DNA of 64,000 nucleotides. Origin: Nissolia schottii (taxonomy: Eukaryota > Streptophyta > Magnoliopsida > Fabales > Fabaceae). A program made the position numbers and the translations under genes. The stretch lies in NCBI GenBank assembly GCA_003254905.1, contig QANU01008245.1, positions 62,310 through 126,309 of the forward strand, written 5' to 3'. Below the pieces are notes generated by a model. It searched no databases. It was given only the letters and a program-made list of their open reading frames with translations, and had not been told where the DNA came from. Shown here piece by piece: positions 24,551-37,900 of this stretch (positions are counted from its first letter, which is position 1; each line of letters starts with the position of its first letter).

Positions 24551-25184
24551 AAAGGGTTAAATATATTTTTATTTTTTTCATAAATTTTAATTTATATTTT
24601 ATTTCTTATTAAAAAAATTGTTAAAAATTATCATCATAAAATTTGTTTATAAAGTTCTAATTTATGTTATTTTAAGTCGTTATCTCTTTTTTTTCTCCTA
24701 TGAATAGATGGAGGTAGAGGCTTGACAAAATAGACTATTTATCCCTTAACACATAACATTACAATTGATGATTACAAAAAAAAAAGTTATTAATTATTGA
24801 CGTGACAATTAACTTAATCACGTGAAGATGGTGGTGAGAGAGGAGGGGATGAGAGAAGCAGGTGAGGTCGCGTGGCTAAAGTCGCTTTGTTAGTAACAGT
24901 GAAGGCAACTACTCATAGAGTTGTAGTAAAGAAGAAGGAAAAGACAAAAAATGTATGCCGAGAGCAATGCGAAAGTAAACAGATGAAACAATTATTTAAT
25001 TAATCTTGTCACATTGCCATGTGATCAAAATAATTGTTATGTAAGCTATTAACAGCTTAATATGACGGCAGTAATTAAAATCTTATAAAAAAATTTATGA
25101 TGGACGATTTTTAACAAAAAAATTTATAAGAAACAAAACACAAAATTTAAAATTTATGAAAAACTAAAACATAGTTAACCCTTT
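24551..25184. mobile_element. Foldback/MITE element with long terminal inverted repeats
   Basis: AAAGGGTTAAATATATTTTT at the left and the complement of GTTAACCCTTT at the right begin arms that align imperfectly for about 125 bp (inner match TTGTTAAAAAT). The interior of about 380 bp is non-coding. It lies some 380 bp upstream of RGS1 and belongs to the GGGTTAAATA-ended family of this window. Confidence 0.7.
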
Positions 25185-26209
25185 TTTTTTAAAACTATAT
25201 TATTATGTTATGTTATTAAAAGTGTTAATTCCACTAATGTTGAGTCTTATAAATAAGAAAATTAATGTTAGAAGTGCTTTATTTGTTTTCTTATTTCAAA
25301 AATTATATTAGTCGTGATGGGATTTTCACTCCATCATTGTTAAACAGGTCGATGCATTTGTTGCACGAATTTGCTCGACATCCCATCATGCGGTGGTTAT
25401 GGAAAACGTGAAGAAATTTAAAATAAAAGAAAAAATATATAAAAACTTGCATCAACGGTGTAATTTTATCGAATATAAAATAGAGCATAATATGTCAAAC
25501 TAAAAATCATTTTTCTTTTTAAGAAAATCATTCATATTACCTATGATTAAGATTCAATAAATTTTAGATATCAATAATAAAGATAAGAAATGTTTCAGTC
25601 TTATATAATACTTTCTTAAAAATACCTATGTTAAATATATATATATATATATAAATATAAATAACTGATAGGATAAATTTTGATATGATAATATATTTAA
25701 ATTAAACTGAAAAAAAATCCAAAAATTTCTAATAAACTTTTTTTTATTTTTCCTTTCGCAAAAATGGATAACATAATTGAGAAATTATACTCAACACAAG
25801 TTTAATACAACTTTATTAGGCATATACACAATAAAAGTGAGTTTCACCATCTTTATTGTGCCCCACATCATATGCTTTTGGACTTCACCAAATAAGATTC
25901 TATTTTAATGTATGTGTGTCTAAAACTAAAAGTTTAATTATTTTGGATTGATAATGTAAAACTTTTTTATTCTGTCATTCAATCAAATTTTGTCGCATAA
26001 GTAGAAATAGTTGATCTCTCACCTACAGCTTAAAATGTCATGCATTTGAAATGATTTGATTAGATAATGGTATAAAAAAATTATGCAAAAAATACATAGT
26101 AATCATTGTGTTAAACTTGTGCTTGTGTTGTTTATCTTGTACGTGAACTTTCTTGCTCCCTTTCCTCTTTCTTTTTCTTTTTTTTTTCTTTTTGAGATTT
26201 GAACATTTT
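25185..26209. other. AT-rich spacer
   Basis: No gene visible. It contains a TA microsatellite at 25635-25652. Only low-complexity AT-rich sequence is seen before the gypsy LTR. Confidence 0.5.
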
Positions 26210-28704
26210 TGTTATACCCCATAATAATTATGTCAAAAAGAAAGGAAAAGTCGGCGCGCTGTAGGTGGCAGCGACATGGGAATCAAGTCGCACGTCGATA
26301 GTACCAATAGAAGGAGGTCTCTTCCTCCTTCTTGCTAATTCACTCAAGAGCTTGAAAGATTACACTTTTGTGAGACTTTTCGGTCCAATTCTTTTTATTT
26401 CTTTTCTCCCTATCATTTTCCGTTCGTGAGGAAGTAGTGCCTCCACATAGGGTGTCAAGAGCTCCCATCTTAGTACTCGTTAATGGTCAGTCATTTACAA
26501 GTAAATGTTTTCTTCACGATCTATTTTAGACCATGTATTTATTTTCAAAGTTATTTATTTATTTACTTTTAGAATTATTTTATTTATGCATGTTTATAAA
26601 ATCCTAGAAGGTGGAACTTAATGTTTTATTTTAAGTCATTATGGAATTAGTTATTATTTATGAAGTTAGGAATTTCCTATTTAAGAAAATAATGATTTAT
26701 TTTAAAAACTTTCTTTATTTATAAAAGTAGCTAGTTATGAAATATTTATGAAACTTGTGAAGGCCCAAGTTTTTTTTTCAGAAATGCAATGCAACAACAC
26801 AAGACAAAGGATGGGCTGGAGCGACACTGAAGCAGTGATGTGGTGTATCGCGCCTAGCGCTCTCCAGTGCCTCATTGGTGGCCAAAAATCCTAATCCACG
26901 CCTCCTAGGTTAAAAGAGGGCTTGACCTTCCCTTTTAGCCATCTCCCCTCCTATAAATAGAACTCCACCTTCACCTCTTCAACTCACTCAGAGTTTTAGA
27001 CTTCTCTCCATCTAGTGCGAAGTTTCTTGCTCACCCTCTTTCTCTCTTTTGTGAAAACGTGTTGTCTTAACTTAAGGTAGATAGTCATTCATTTTAAAGA
27101 TGGCATGGGGTAGTAGGCCCCGACAGTGCTACTTTTGTAGTGGTGGCCCTAATGCAGTCCACAATCATCGTGGCGATGCCAGATAGCGATACCAGATTGT
27201 TGTCGTAGAGCCTACAGTTATATTTCTTTGTGGATTTCTGATGGTGTGGTGTTTGTTGGCCTTTCCATGTGCCAACACTATGTCACTTGGAGCTTCTAGT
27301 GCCAATGCTCCTTAGTTTCAGGATATTCCAAGTGAGTGGAGGTCTCGGTGTGTCGACTGTGCCATGTTAGTGGTTCGTCAATCGAGTCAATCGTGGTTGT
27401 AGCATTTATATTATTATTCTCTTATTACCATGCTTATATGATGACATACTTATATGATGAGGGCAAAGACTTATGTTATATGATGCATGATGATACCTTT
27501 AGAACTGTATGATTAAGCTTACATAACAGACCCTAATAAAGACTCTGGTTAAGGAAGGGCCCTAACTAAAGGAAGGTTCTGGCAAGGAAAAAACTTGATA
27601 CTTAAGTTGTCCAATATGACACACCTCTCTTACTTGAAAACTTTCCCTAAGTACGGGACCTCAGTCCTTAATCCCAAACGAGTAAACAAGACTAAACTTA
27701 CTAAGAATACTACCTCTCATAACCAGTATATGTAGGTCCTAAACAACTTGGGTAATCAATCTAGCTCATCCAACTAAAAGACTTCACACCTTAAGGTAGA
27801 GAACTTAGTTTAGTATATGTAGGGTCAGCATCCCCATAGACTAGATTTGGTATTAGATAGCTTTAGGGTATGCGTACCCTCACAGGTTAGATTTAGTATT
27901 AAGCAACTTTAAGGTATGGGCACCCCCACTGATTTAGGTAACATAGAGTGCCAAGGCTCTACAGATTAAGAGTATGCGTACCTTCACAGACTCAGGTAAC
28001 ATAGTGCATAAGGCTCCACAGATTAAGGGTATGGGTACCCTCACATATCTAGTATCTAGGTTCTAGTGTACACGGAATTGTGAGGATTTATTCTATGAAG
28101 CCAGGTCGAGCTAAGGTTCCCTTGAATCGAGGATCGAGAGGCATCTCTCCTCGCGCCCCTCCATTGGAGATGGGCATACGTTGCAAGTAAATCTAGATTT
28201 ATTATTCAGCTATTATTTCCCAGATTTACCTTCCAACATATTAAATGTTTATACACACACACACCATGTTTATGTGCAGTATATGTTATGTGAGTGGTAT
28301 CGAGGTACCCATCACTGAGATGATAAACTCACTCCTCCGTCAATGATATTTTTCAGATACAACAGAGGAAAGTGAGAACGTCCCCGTCGTCTAGTAGTAG
28401 CAAGGTCCAGCATCAATAGTAAGCTTTGCTTTGCAGTGTGGTCTATCAAGGTTATGTGTCAGATAAGCTCCAGACTACTAGGACAGGATCCCCCATTAGC
28501 ATTTATACTTTATTTACATTTCTAGCATTTTCTTCAAACAAGATGTAATTCAGATATTATTTAAAGTTTATTTATGAAATCAGTTGTTTATTTATGAAAT
28601 AAAGTTGTTTATTTTAGCATGTGCGAGCGTTAATATGCCACATCAAAGCTTTCGTAGGGGCAATAGCCCTACGTACGGTCATATCCTAAGTTGGGCGCAT
28701 GACA
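26210..28704 (+). mobile_element. Gypsy-family LTR (copy 2), near full length
   Basis: It starts TGTTATACCCC and ends GCGCATGACA (TG..CA). Blocks shared with the 49095-50809 LTR include GTTCGTGAGGAAGTAGTGCC and CACATAGGGTGT near the start, and GAGGTACCCATCACTGAG, CCACATCAAAGCTTTCGTAG near the end. A second TATAAATAG-containing segment at 26780-27080 is absent from the solo copy, so the LTR may have acquired an insertion. At 27840-28060 there are about five 50-60-bp subrepeats with GGTATGCGTACC. A degenerate primer-binding site (AGTAATATCAAAGCC) follows at 28706, so this is a 5' LTR, not a solo one. Confidence 0.75.
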
Positions 28705-29250
28705 AAGTAATATCAAAGCCATAGGTTTCCCTTAGTTATATGGAGCATAGGGACTTCAAGTAACACAGCAACTGTACGAATGGAAGCGCGCCCATTTGTA
28801 CGGAATGCAGTGGTACCTGAAAGCTTTTAGAAGAGCCAGTCATCAGTCAAGAGTCAGTGCATTTTTAAATACTCCTATTTAATAAGTTCTTAGTTACACC
28901 CCTTACCTTAGGGTATCATGACACACAAGGGATCTCATAACAGTGCCACCTCGGACGACAATGCCTGATTGAAAAACTTGGAAATGGCCATAACCCAGAT
29001 AACCCAAGTAGTAGTAGACGTGGCCCGTTCTAACGCATGATATGCTGCCCCTTCCAATGACATGATAGTTGTTTGTTTTTGGAACTTGCATCCTCTGACC
29101 TTTGGTGGCAACACCTTAGTTGAAAACCCACTAGAATTCCTCTTTTAGATCGAGCAGATGGCAGAGATGCTCAATGTCTCTTCCTCCAAAGTAGTAGAAT
29201 TGGCAGGATACTTGCTGACTAGCCACACAACACAGTAGTTCAGTGGATTG
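28705..29250 (+). mobile_element. Gypsy 5' untranslated leader and broken gag start
   Basis: It follows LTR copy 2. From 29090 the plus strand reads LTFGGNTLVENPLEFLF, then after a stop SSSKVVELAGYLLTSHT. This aligns in spacing with the gag at 51690-52045. Several stops break it, and it ends at about 29250 where Mutator-like transposase sequence on the opposite strand begins. Confidence 0.6.
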
Positions 29251-31290
29251 AAGAAGAACAAGTGTTACATGTTCTCAGACATTCTTCAAGAAATAAGACC
29301 ATGCCTCCTTTGTCTCCCTTTCAACAATTACAAATGCGCTAGGGATAATCTGATCATTCCCATCTTGAGCAATTTTCATCAACAGTACACCACCGTACTT
29401 CCCATACAGATGTGTGCCATCAAAAGATATGAATGGTTTGCAGTACTTAAATGCCTTTATGCATGCTAGAAGTGTCCAAAATGCTTGTGAGACATCACAT
29501 CATTTCGAACCAGACCATTGTCAATACATGGCACAGTTTGTGCAAAAAAAAATAATAACATACAGAAGATATAAAGATAATTAAAACTAACAGGTAGAAT
29601 ACTTACTATTATACTAAAGACACATGGAAGAACACTATTTAACTAATAAAAGATTAAGAATAAAGCAATTAATAACTAGTAGAATGACAATTAAGGCGTC
29701 AATGAAAGAAAACTATTAAAGTGATTAAAAAGGTTAATAACAAAGAAAGAAACATATATCATAGCACAAGCAATAATAGATACAAGGACAATAAATATTG
29801 TTGGGCACGTAATGTTATAAACGCAACAAAAATGTAGGGGGTTTATTGTATGATTCCTCTCAATTTTCATATATCATAGCAATCGTCCTCTGCTTCCCTA
29901 GCCAACACGTCTTGTATGACGGCATCAAGTTCAGCTCCTTATGAACATCTTCCTGCAATGCTTTGACAGTTGTATCTAGATCAGTTTCTACAATCAAGTA
30001 TATGATTGCACAGATAACCTTTAAATTCAACTGCAAGTAACTCTTTGGTAAACTAGAAAAGAGACAAGTATGTTCATTAGTAAACTTTCTCACCTCCCAT
30101 ATTTAGGACTTCTCCCTTAGAGTTACTTGAATTGACTAGGCACATCCTTGTTCTGCCATGGCACACCTGCACCAAAATTTCCTTTTACCAGACTCAAGGA
30201 CTTTGTATTGCACGCCTCTGCGGAGGCTGTAGTTTTTAATAGCAAACAACACGGTTTTCTTCTGTGGGAATTGTTGACCAATATACAAATCATTACTTGC
30301 TCTTGATCCGGATGTTGATGTTGATGCTGATGTTGAACCTTTGTCATGACGTTGAGACTGAGCCTAAGTGGTGTAGTAATTGGGGAGATAGTGAGGTTGC
30401 GGCTGTGGATGAGGCTGAGTCTCATAATAACTCGGTATACCTTGTAGAAGTACTGGTGTCGGCTGCTCTACTTCCCCATCACCATCATCACCATAGTCAT
30501 CATTACCATAGTAGTCACCACCTGATGCTGAATGAATCACTGGGTGAGGGACATCCCTAGTAAGATATGCAAGGCACGGAGACGGTGCATCATTAGCAAT
30601 CAAAGCAGGGGAGGGATTGGTGTTCAGCACAAACTACAGACCAGCATTGGATGCACCAGAGCGAATATCTTCAAGCTCAACATGGAGCTCAATAGTGATG
30701 AGTACGTTGCTAAACCACTTCTGCATATGAAACATGCGCCTAATGCTGTCGTCCTTCTTAATTTCAAAAGAATGAAACATTAACAGTTGACCAACACCAA
30801 TGGGCATCCTATATAGCACTTTCTTAATGCTCCTACACTCCCCCAAACTCTTCCACTATAATGGATTGGAGTTGTAATAAGTAGCACTTGGGTATACAAC
30901 TACCCAAAATTGATTTGAGGAATAAAATGTAATTTCGTCTTGTTCCTTTTTTTCATCAGCATTATAAATCACTAAAGTCTATTAACTCCTCACTCATTTT
31001 TTTTTCTAACTCACAAAAAAAACCTTAACCTTGGTAAAACATTACAAATGAGCACGTACCTCTATTTATAGGTATGATTTTGGACACAGTACACAAAAGT
31101 CGATTTAAATCGACTTCTATTTTTTTAAAGAAAAATAAAAATTGGAAGTTGATTTAAATCGACTTCCAAATAAAAATAAATAAATTCTGAGTTACCCTGG
31201 AGTCGATTCAAATCTACTCCCTTTATAAATAAAATGGTTTATTTTGGGAACAACTTTGCAGTTGGGTCATTATAGGAATAGAGTATTTTG
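29250..31290 (-). mobile_element. Mutator-like element (copy 2) with part of the MULE transposase
   Basis: On the minus strand, 29520-29255 reads FWTLLACIKAFKYCKPF, FDGTHLYGKYGGVLLM, AQDGND and IPSAFVIVERETKEAW, the start of the MULE DDE domain with its first catalytic Asp in FDGTHLYG. It then ends at a stop and meets gypsy gag. Upstream (30990-29860) lie the MULE N-terminal segments also found at 2620-3770. A CAT/CAC-type run sits at 30478-30520. Frames are broken in several places, so the element is dead. Short palindromes AAGTCGATTTAAATCGACTT near 31100-31170 mark its upstream region. Confidence 0.75.
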
Positions 31291-32807
31291 TTTATTTTAT
31301 TTTGGTAAATTATCCTGAGTAATGGGTGGGTTAGGTTATGGTTGTGGGTCAAGTGGCAAGTGTAACAATGCAAGTCACATGTCACTTGACATGTAATATT
31401 TTTAATTGTTATGTCACCAATTAACACTCCAACCTAATGGTAGGATCAAAACAAAAAAAAAATTATTAGATACCAAACTCAATTTTTTTTATTAAAGTGT
31501 AAATTCAAAAAATTATATATTATGAGCCAAAATTATTTAACCTCTAAACTTACCTAATCCTTCCCTTGAAAAAAATGATTTTCATTGGCAGCACCAACGT
31601 TGAGGAATAAGAAAATAAGCCACATGTTTTATGAGATCCTTGTTTGCATGTTACTGAAGTATATTTAATGCGTATTCTAAGAGTATTATCAACTATTTAT
31701 TGCTCACTTTTTATATATTTTTTAAGGTTCTTTTTTCAGTACCCATGTTTTTACAAGAGTGTCAATACCTTTTTTATATTTCAATGATTTTAATTTATTT
31801 TTCAGTTTAAAATAATAAGTATTTAGAGTTAATAAGATATGTGACTAATTATTAGTCATAAATATTTATAGGATACTAATGCCCTTATTTGATGTGGTAC
31901 TGAAATAAATTTTTAAATACTATAAATTAAAATGAGTGATTAATAATGCTTTTATTTTCCTGTTTCATTCATCTAGAAGCCCACGTGTTTGAGGCATTTG
32001 ACAGCATCGTTACATCCATCGCGCGATCATATTTTTATTTTATATACCATCATCCAAACCAACTTCAATTTCAACTTTCAACCAAACTTGGTCGGCGATA
32101 TGTTATCTCAGGAGTCAAGTATTCCATTTAGTATTCATTCAACCAGAACGATCTGGATGGTGATTGTGACATTTAATATTTTTTTTTTTTTTTTACAGGT
32201 GATTGTGAATAGAATGTGCGTTTATAAAGATATATAATCTTATGAGTACTACTAACTAAAATATAATAAAAGGAGTGAAATTTTTTATATTTAAAAATAA
32301 AAAATAAAAAATAAAAAATAAAAACTGCCTTCAGTAATTGCAAAATGTTGTCGTTGATTCATGTATTTACATCACTTTTGGATGTTGCATGCGTATTATA
32401 TGTAGCTAAACGCATTACATAACTAGAAGAAGGCCACAAATACAACAATGATTTGAGAAGGCTGCATTATATTTAGTTGTCTTTCCTTATGTTCCCTTCC
32501 CATGGCCTGCCTCTAAGGAAAGAAAAGTGACAAATTGAAAAGAAGAATTCGGCTAACCAGTGTTGTTAGGATATTGGTTAAGAAATTTAAAATAAAATAA
32601 TTTTTAAATTTTAATGTGTAGTGATATATTTAAGACTCGTCAATTTGTTTTTTTCAATGAAATTATTTCATTCTATATTTCTTCAAAAGTACCCTTAGGA
32701 TACTAGTTAGTTTAATCTTAAAAAGAATCATGACAAATTAAGAATCCTCATATCCCCTTCCTTATACAGGTGTCAGCGGCAGCGGAAACCACATCCCTAA
32801 CCTTTGT
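31291..32807. other. Spacer downstream of the NOI gene
   Basis: AT-rich with no supportable gene. 31430-31560 resembles one arm of a GGGTTAAATA-ended foldback. A TAAAAAA-type simple repeat lies at 32290-32322. Confidence 0.45.
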
Positions 32808-33481
32808 CTATTCTCTAGGGCCAAAGCAGAACCACTTTTTCTGCACTCAAAACCAACATAATAATTCGGCTTCAGATTAATAAACAAGATCATCATCATC
32901 ACCGTTAAAAGCAATAGCAATGCTAGAGTAGAGAGCCAGAAACTCTGGCTAAAATTTATTTGGCAAAATGATATAATCATGATTAATATCCTTTTAGAAC
33001 AATCAGTAATCAATTGATAATAATGTTTCTAAAATACGCGTTAATGGTGTTTGATACAAAAATTTGTCACTTCTGGCAACCATTATGATTTGTATAAAAA
33101 GGATTATGAATAATAGAGAAAGAATTTAGGAATTAATTAATGGATAGGGAAGTAACCATTGAGGAAGTCTTTAATGCATGATCCTTGCTGCGCTTGCGAG
33201 AATCATATCTTCGGGAAGGAAATCTTCCAGAGGTAGCGCCGGTTTTCTTCTCGTCCCTGGCCTTGTTGAATATAACGGTGAATCCTTCGGCAGAGGCGGG
33301 ATCGTTCACATCCCATTCCCCAAACTTGGGCAGAGGCTTTCCATCTTGCTCATCGTACTGCGCATTCATGTGTGTGATGAATAAGAGATTTGCATTTTCT
33401 TATTTTTCCTTAAGTAGTAGATAGGGTTTTAAACTGCATTGCGTAGGGAAATTGAGAAGATCTTACCGTATTAGCAGCCAT
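32808..33481 (-). CDS. NOI/RIN4-domain small protein
   Basis: Exons 33481-33467 (MAANT), 33357-33157 and 32840-32808 give 82 aa. It carries the plant NOI domain: LPKFGEWDVND followed by PASAEGFTVIFNKARDEKKT, at about residues 14-45. PKFGEW fits the PxFGxW type of site cut by the bacterial protease AvrRpt2 in RIN4. The C terminus KKWFCFGPRE is the usual NOI ending; its Cys may be acylated and hold the protein at the membrane. Both introns have GT..AG ends and codon-boundary phases. The second exon would read on to a stop after SLSIN if intron 2 were retained. Exact role is unknown; relatives take part in defence and exocytosis. Confidence 0.9.
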
Positions 33482-33584
33482 GAGATGGAAGCTTTGTTAA
33501 GCCAGAAATTCTTGGGAAAAGGAAGAGAGATATAAGGGATGAATTAGAATTGATTGTGGAAAAATGGTCGCTATAATGCAGCGT

Positions 33585-33593
33585 TTTATAAAA
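33585..33593 (-). promoter_or_regulatory. Probable TATA box of the NOI gene
   Basis: On the minus strand TTTTATAAAAC lies about 105 bp upstream of the start codon, a suitable distance for a short 5' leader. Confidence 0.5.
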
Positions 33594-34906
33594 GAGGAAA
33601 CAAAGTGCAACGCAATCTAGCTGTCATGGAATTGCGGGTTGGTTAATTGTTTTTATTCTTTTTACCATACTTACATTGTAATATTCCAACGAATAACAAT
33701 AACACTAACGAAACGGGGTTTTCAGCGCCAAATAAAACCTTTTCTGTTACAAAAATCGCAGGGTACGTAGCTATTTATGGTAAACAAATTGACGTAGCTA
33801 TCCTATAAAATTAGAACAAGAAACAAATAGGCAAGCTTCAAATGGACACAGCCGTGCTGCTTATCGGTTTTGTACAAGTGAATTCTTATTCCCTTGTTGA
33901 AACAGGGAAAACGTTTAAATTGGGACAACTATGCTTCAGTTAAGTTTCACTATTAAATATTTTGCCTTTTTTTTTTACATGAATTTTAACTATTGAATAT
34001 CGATTAGCCAAGAAAATAAATCTAATGGATCTAATGGTTGATACATGGCACATTAATTTTTGGATTATGGGTACTGTTTTAAGTTAACTGGTGATACTAT
34101 CAAATAAATTTTTATTATTAAATTGAATTACCTAAGAAATGGATTCTCATGCTTTTTCTCGTGATTTTGTTTATTGCTTATGTCATTTATAAGTCTCCCC
34201 TTTTAAATTAATAATAAGTGACCATATAAAAAAATACAAGGATTCATTCCCAACACATTAGGGTTCCTACAAATCATGCTCAGCAAAAACCATGTTCGGA
34301 AGGGGAAGACCGAAAGGGAAGGGTAGTCGACAACTGGAGCCGTCAACACCACCTGCCCAATTCGATGAATCATTTGGAAGAGAGGAAAATTGGGGATATC
34401 AGTCTTTTAATTTATAGCAAATAAAAGAATTACAAAATACAACATTTATGCAACAGGTAGTTGGAGTCCAAAACACGGTTGGATCGTTCAAAATACTTCC
34501 GTTGAAATAGAAATGAGTCACACTTCATTCAAAATCTCTCTGCATCTTTATTATACTAACAAGTGAAAAATTCCATTTCCCTATTTGCTACCTACCACAT
34601 ATCCTCTTACTATTGAAACAATTGTAGGCCAATACAATGGAGGACTTCACAGAATAAAAAATGCAAAATTTGAAGGCTGTGAGAAAAAAGAGCCCAAACA
34701 TTGAGGACGAGGACTAGAATCTCTGAATCCCTAAAATATGATTGCAGAGAAACAATAGGGGATTTGATGAAACTACAAAGAAAATACAAGTTAGGCTAAG
34801 CAAAAGGAAGGTATGATTCAAAAGGGACAATTTTACATCTATAGTACAATTTTGCAGAGGCGAGACTCAGCATTGAGCAGGCCAGCTGAGTTTGGTCACA
34901 GCTTTT
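33594..34906. other. Spacer between NOI and TNO1, with a small retroelement-like scrap
   Basis: At 34291-34420 the plus strand reads MFGRGRPKGKGSRQLEP and EENWGYQSFN before stops, in the style of a retrotransposon gag start. No LTR or further domain is present. The rest is AT-rich, and the part just left of 34907 should include the TNO1 3' UTR. Confidence 0.35.
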
Positions 34907-37900
34907 CTACAAGATCGTCCCTAATAGCCATATATGCAAGATGAACAGATATCCAATGAGTCCTAATCTTACTCTGGGACGATTCATGAGAATCCTACCA
35001 CCAGAAACCCTGCACAAAGAAATCAAACCCTAACTTAAAGTGTGTTTGATAAGACCGAAAATTGCAACCTTAAAGTTTGGGTGTTGAAATATTTAATGAT
35101 GAAAAGTAAAACATTAACTTTGTAAAGGGAAAAAGCAATTTACCCCCTTGAATTATACACTGACCAATTTACCCTGACTTCTAAAAATGTACAAATTTAC
35201 AGACTAACGTTTCATATTAGTGCAAATCAACCTCTACATGATCAAACTATGCTACCATTCTTGAAGTAGGGGGGGGATGAGGTGAGAGTATTTTGGTAAT
35301 TTAAGGGTTGATTTGCACTTCTACAAGTTAGGGGATCAATTTGCTTGTTTTAAAAAGTAAACGGTGAAGTGCACATGGTGAATGGTTCAAGGGGGTTAAA
35401 TTGTTTTTTTCCCCCCAATTTTTAATGTTTGAAAACATTTTCATTTAAAAGCTCACGTTAAGGATTTTACATATCCTGCTTTCCACATTTCAAAATCTAG
35501 ACCACATTATTTTTTCTGGATAAAAATCTAGACCTCATATTTGACCATAACTTTTTAACATTGGCATTTATTACACGTTGAAAATGCTGGAGGAGGCAAG
35601 TTTCCAATTCTCCTTCTCTACCATTGGTGTAAAAATATTGAGAAAACAGTCACATACCAGATTCCATCAATACGATCTGCAACGAGCTTCCCTTGTTTCG
35701 GTACAAGTCCAGAAGTGTTCAGGGACTTAAATACATGACCTGCAAAGTAATCTAGAATTAAGTCTTCAAGCTTTCAAATCAAGCAATTCATATTAATGAG
35801 AAACTCATGATTACCTTTATCATCATCAGTATCCGCACTCTTAATCAAACTTTCAGACTCCACATTAATATCAAGTGCAAGATGGTCAGTAGATCCTCCT
35901 TTTCGCATATTTCGCACGTGAGCAGCCAATGGGACTGGAGATATTGTATTATTTCCAAGTGATCCCTGTGTAGATAAGAAAACTCTTTACGCATTTCCCT
36001 CACCTTAACATTTATTATTAGTACTTGTACTTTGACGACACAATATCATAATAACTCATACGCAGGAGATGGTCAAACAGATAACAAATAAAATTTCAAC
36101 ACGTATATAGTAAAGGTAGCCTGTCAAACAAACTCCTAATTCATCACCATTGAGCTCAAGAAACATAAATAAATAAACAAACTCTAGAGTAGCCATATTT
36201 ATTTACCATATCTCAGAACTGTCAAAAAGCATTTGAAACCATCTATATCATGCCAGCAAAAAATAGAACCCAATGCAAACAGAGCACCCACCTCTCGCCC
36301 TTCCCTTCCCTCTCTGTGGGTGAAGGTATGTAAACATGTAAAAATAAACATTTAGGGTATGTTGGGTGGGAGGGTTTTTGAAGGGAAAGGGAAGGGAGGG
36401 CAAGTTTTTCAATTTTATAAAATATATCTTAATTTAAGAATTCTTCAAAATAAAAAGAATAAAATAATAGATCATCATATAAGCTTTCTGTAATCTTAAT
36501 TTTAGCTTTGGAAAAATTGCATGACTCCATAAATTAAAGAAAAAAATGTCTTCCCTTTCCTTTTCCTCCAAAAACCCTCCATCCAAACATACTGTTAATA
36601 TATGTCAGTTTGAACCACATGACTCCATAAATTAAAGAAAAAATGTCTCCCCTCTACTTTCCCTCCAAAAACCCTCATCCAAACATACCGTTAAGATATG
36701 TCAGTTTGAACCACTCAACTTGTGTGCAAACGGCAATCAGAAACTTAGTGATATATAGCTCATTATCTTTCATAAAATTTAAACACTAGAATCAGAGAAC
36801 AATTTTATGAATCATTGATTAAATGTCTAAAGCTTAATGGTTCTGCATACCAAGCACTGATATCGAATTAAGTTAGAAAATAAAGCATGGAAAACTATGT
36901 TAAAACTTACCACCTCTTCAACTTCAGTTATCTCAGACCCAGCTGGTAATGAGGGTGCTTCAAATAGGCTCCTATGCTGGACAGTCTCTGGTTGAGAAGT
37001 CCTATCTTGAAGTGAATCTTCAAGTAATTTAACCTTGCTCGTTAATTCATCAATAACCTTCTGACTTCCTACTAACTTAATACCAATTTCCTGCACTCTA
37101 GATTTTGAATTTTCAGATTCTAATAGAATGGCCCTGATATGTTTTTCCAATGCTGATATCAGTTCCTTCACACCTATAGATTTTCTATCTACAACCCAAT
37201 CACTGGCACCCAAAATATCCATAAAATTTTCTAAAGCAAAGGTGAGCTCAGACAATTCATTTTTGAACATTTCTGAGTCTTCCAAGTTTCTATTGAGTTG
37301 TTTGACTTCCGCCTTGAGATCCTTAATTTCAAGAACCTTCATATCAAGGGTTGATTGGAGCTCTTTTTTATCATGAGACAAGGAGTTTTTTTGATGATGC
37401 AACTTAGCAACACTGTCAATAATGTAAAAGAGCTTCTTTGCAGGGGCAGAAGTATTAAGCTCCATATAAATTTCTTCAGACTCTAAAATAGGGAATTTGA
37501 TGCCATCTACCTTGTCAAAGAGATCTCTAACCTGAGATGCTGAAAGGAGGCAGCTTTCTGCAACTGAAAAAATGAAACCAAGCCATAAACAAGTAAATCA
37601 ACATATACAAAATTAAATTAAATCCAATATGGTCAAGACAAGATTGATTTCGACATTATTTTACCTTGTTCTTTTGCCGACAAAGTGCTGTGCATTGATG
37701 AAATCCCTGCCTCTTTTTCCTTTAATTTTTCCTCTAGGGCATGATGACCCTCTAAATTATTCTTAAGCTCGCTGCAAGCACTTTGCAGTAATTGAATATC
37801 AGATTCTAGTTGCAAGACTCTGTTTCTGTTTGAGTCTCTTTCATCTTTGACTATTTCAAAAGCAACTGTTTTTTCTTTCAATTTATTCTCCAAATCTTCA

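Noticed and set aside
27840..28060. Regularly spaced repeats that could suggest a CRISPR-like array
   Set aside because: The units are contiguous, degenerate and within a plant LTR, with no unique spacers of constant length.
33133..33369. NOI protein ending in SLSIN by reading through exon 2
   Set aside because: A GT donor at 33156 and an acceptor before 32840 restore the standard KKWFCFG ending, so the read-through end is taken as retained intron.
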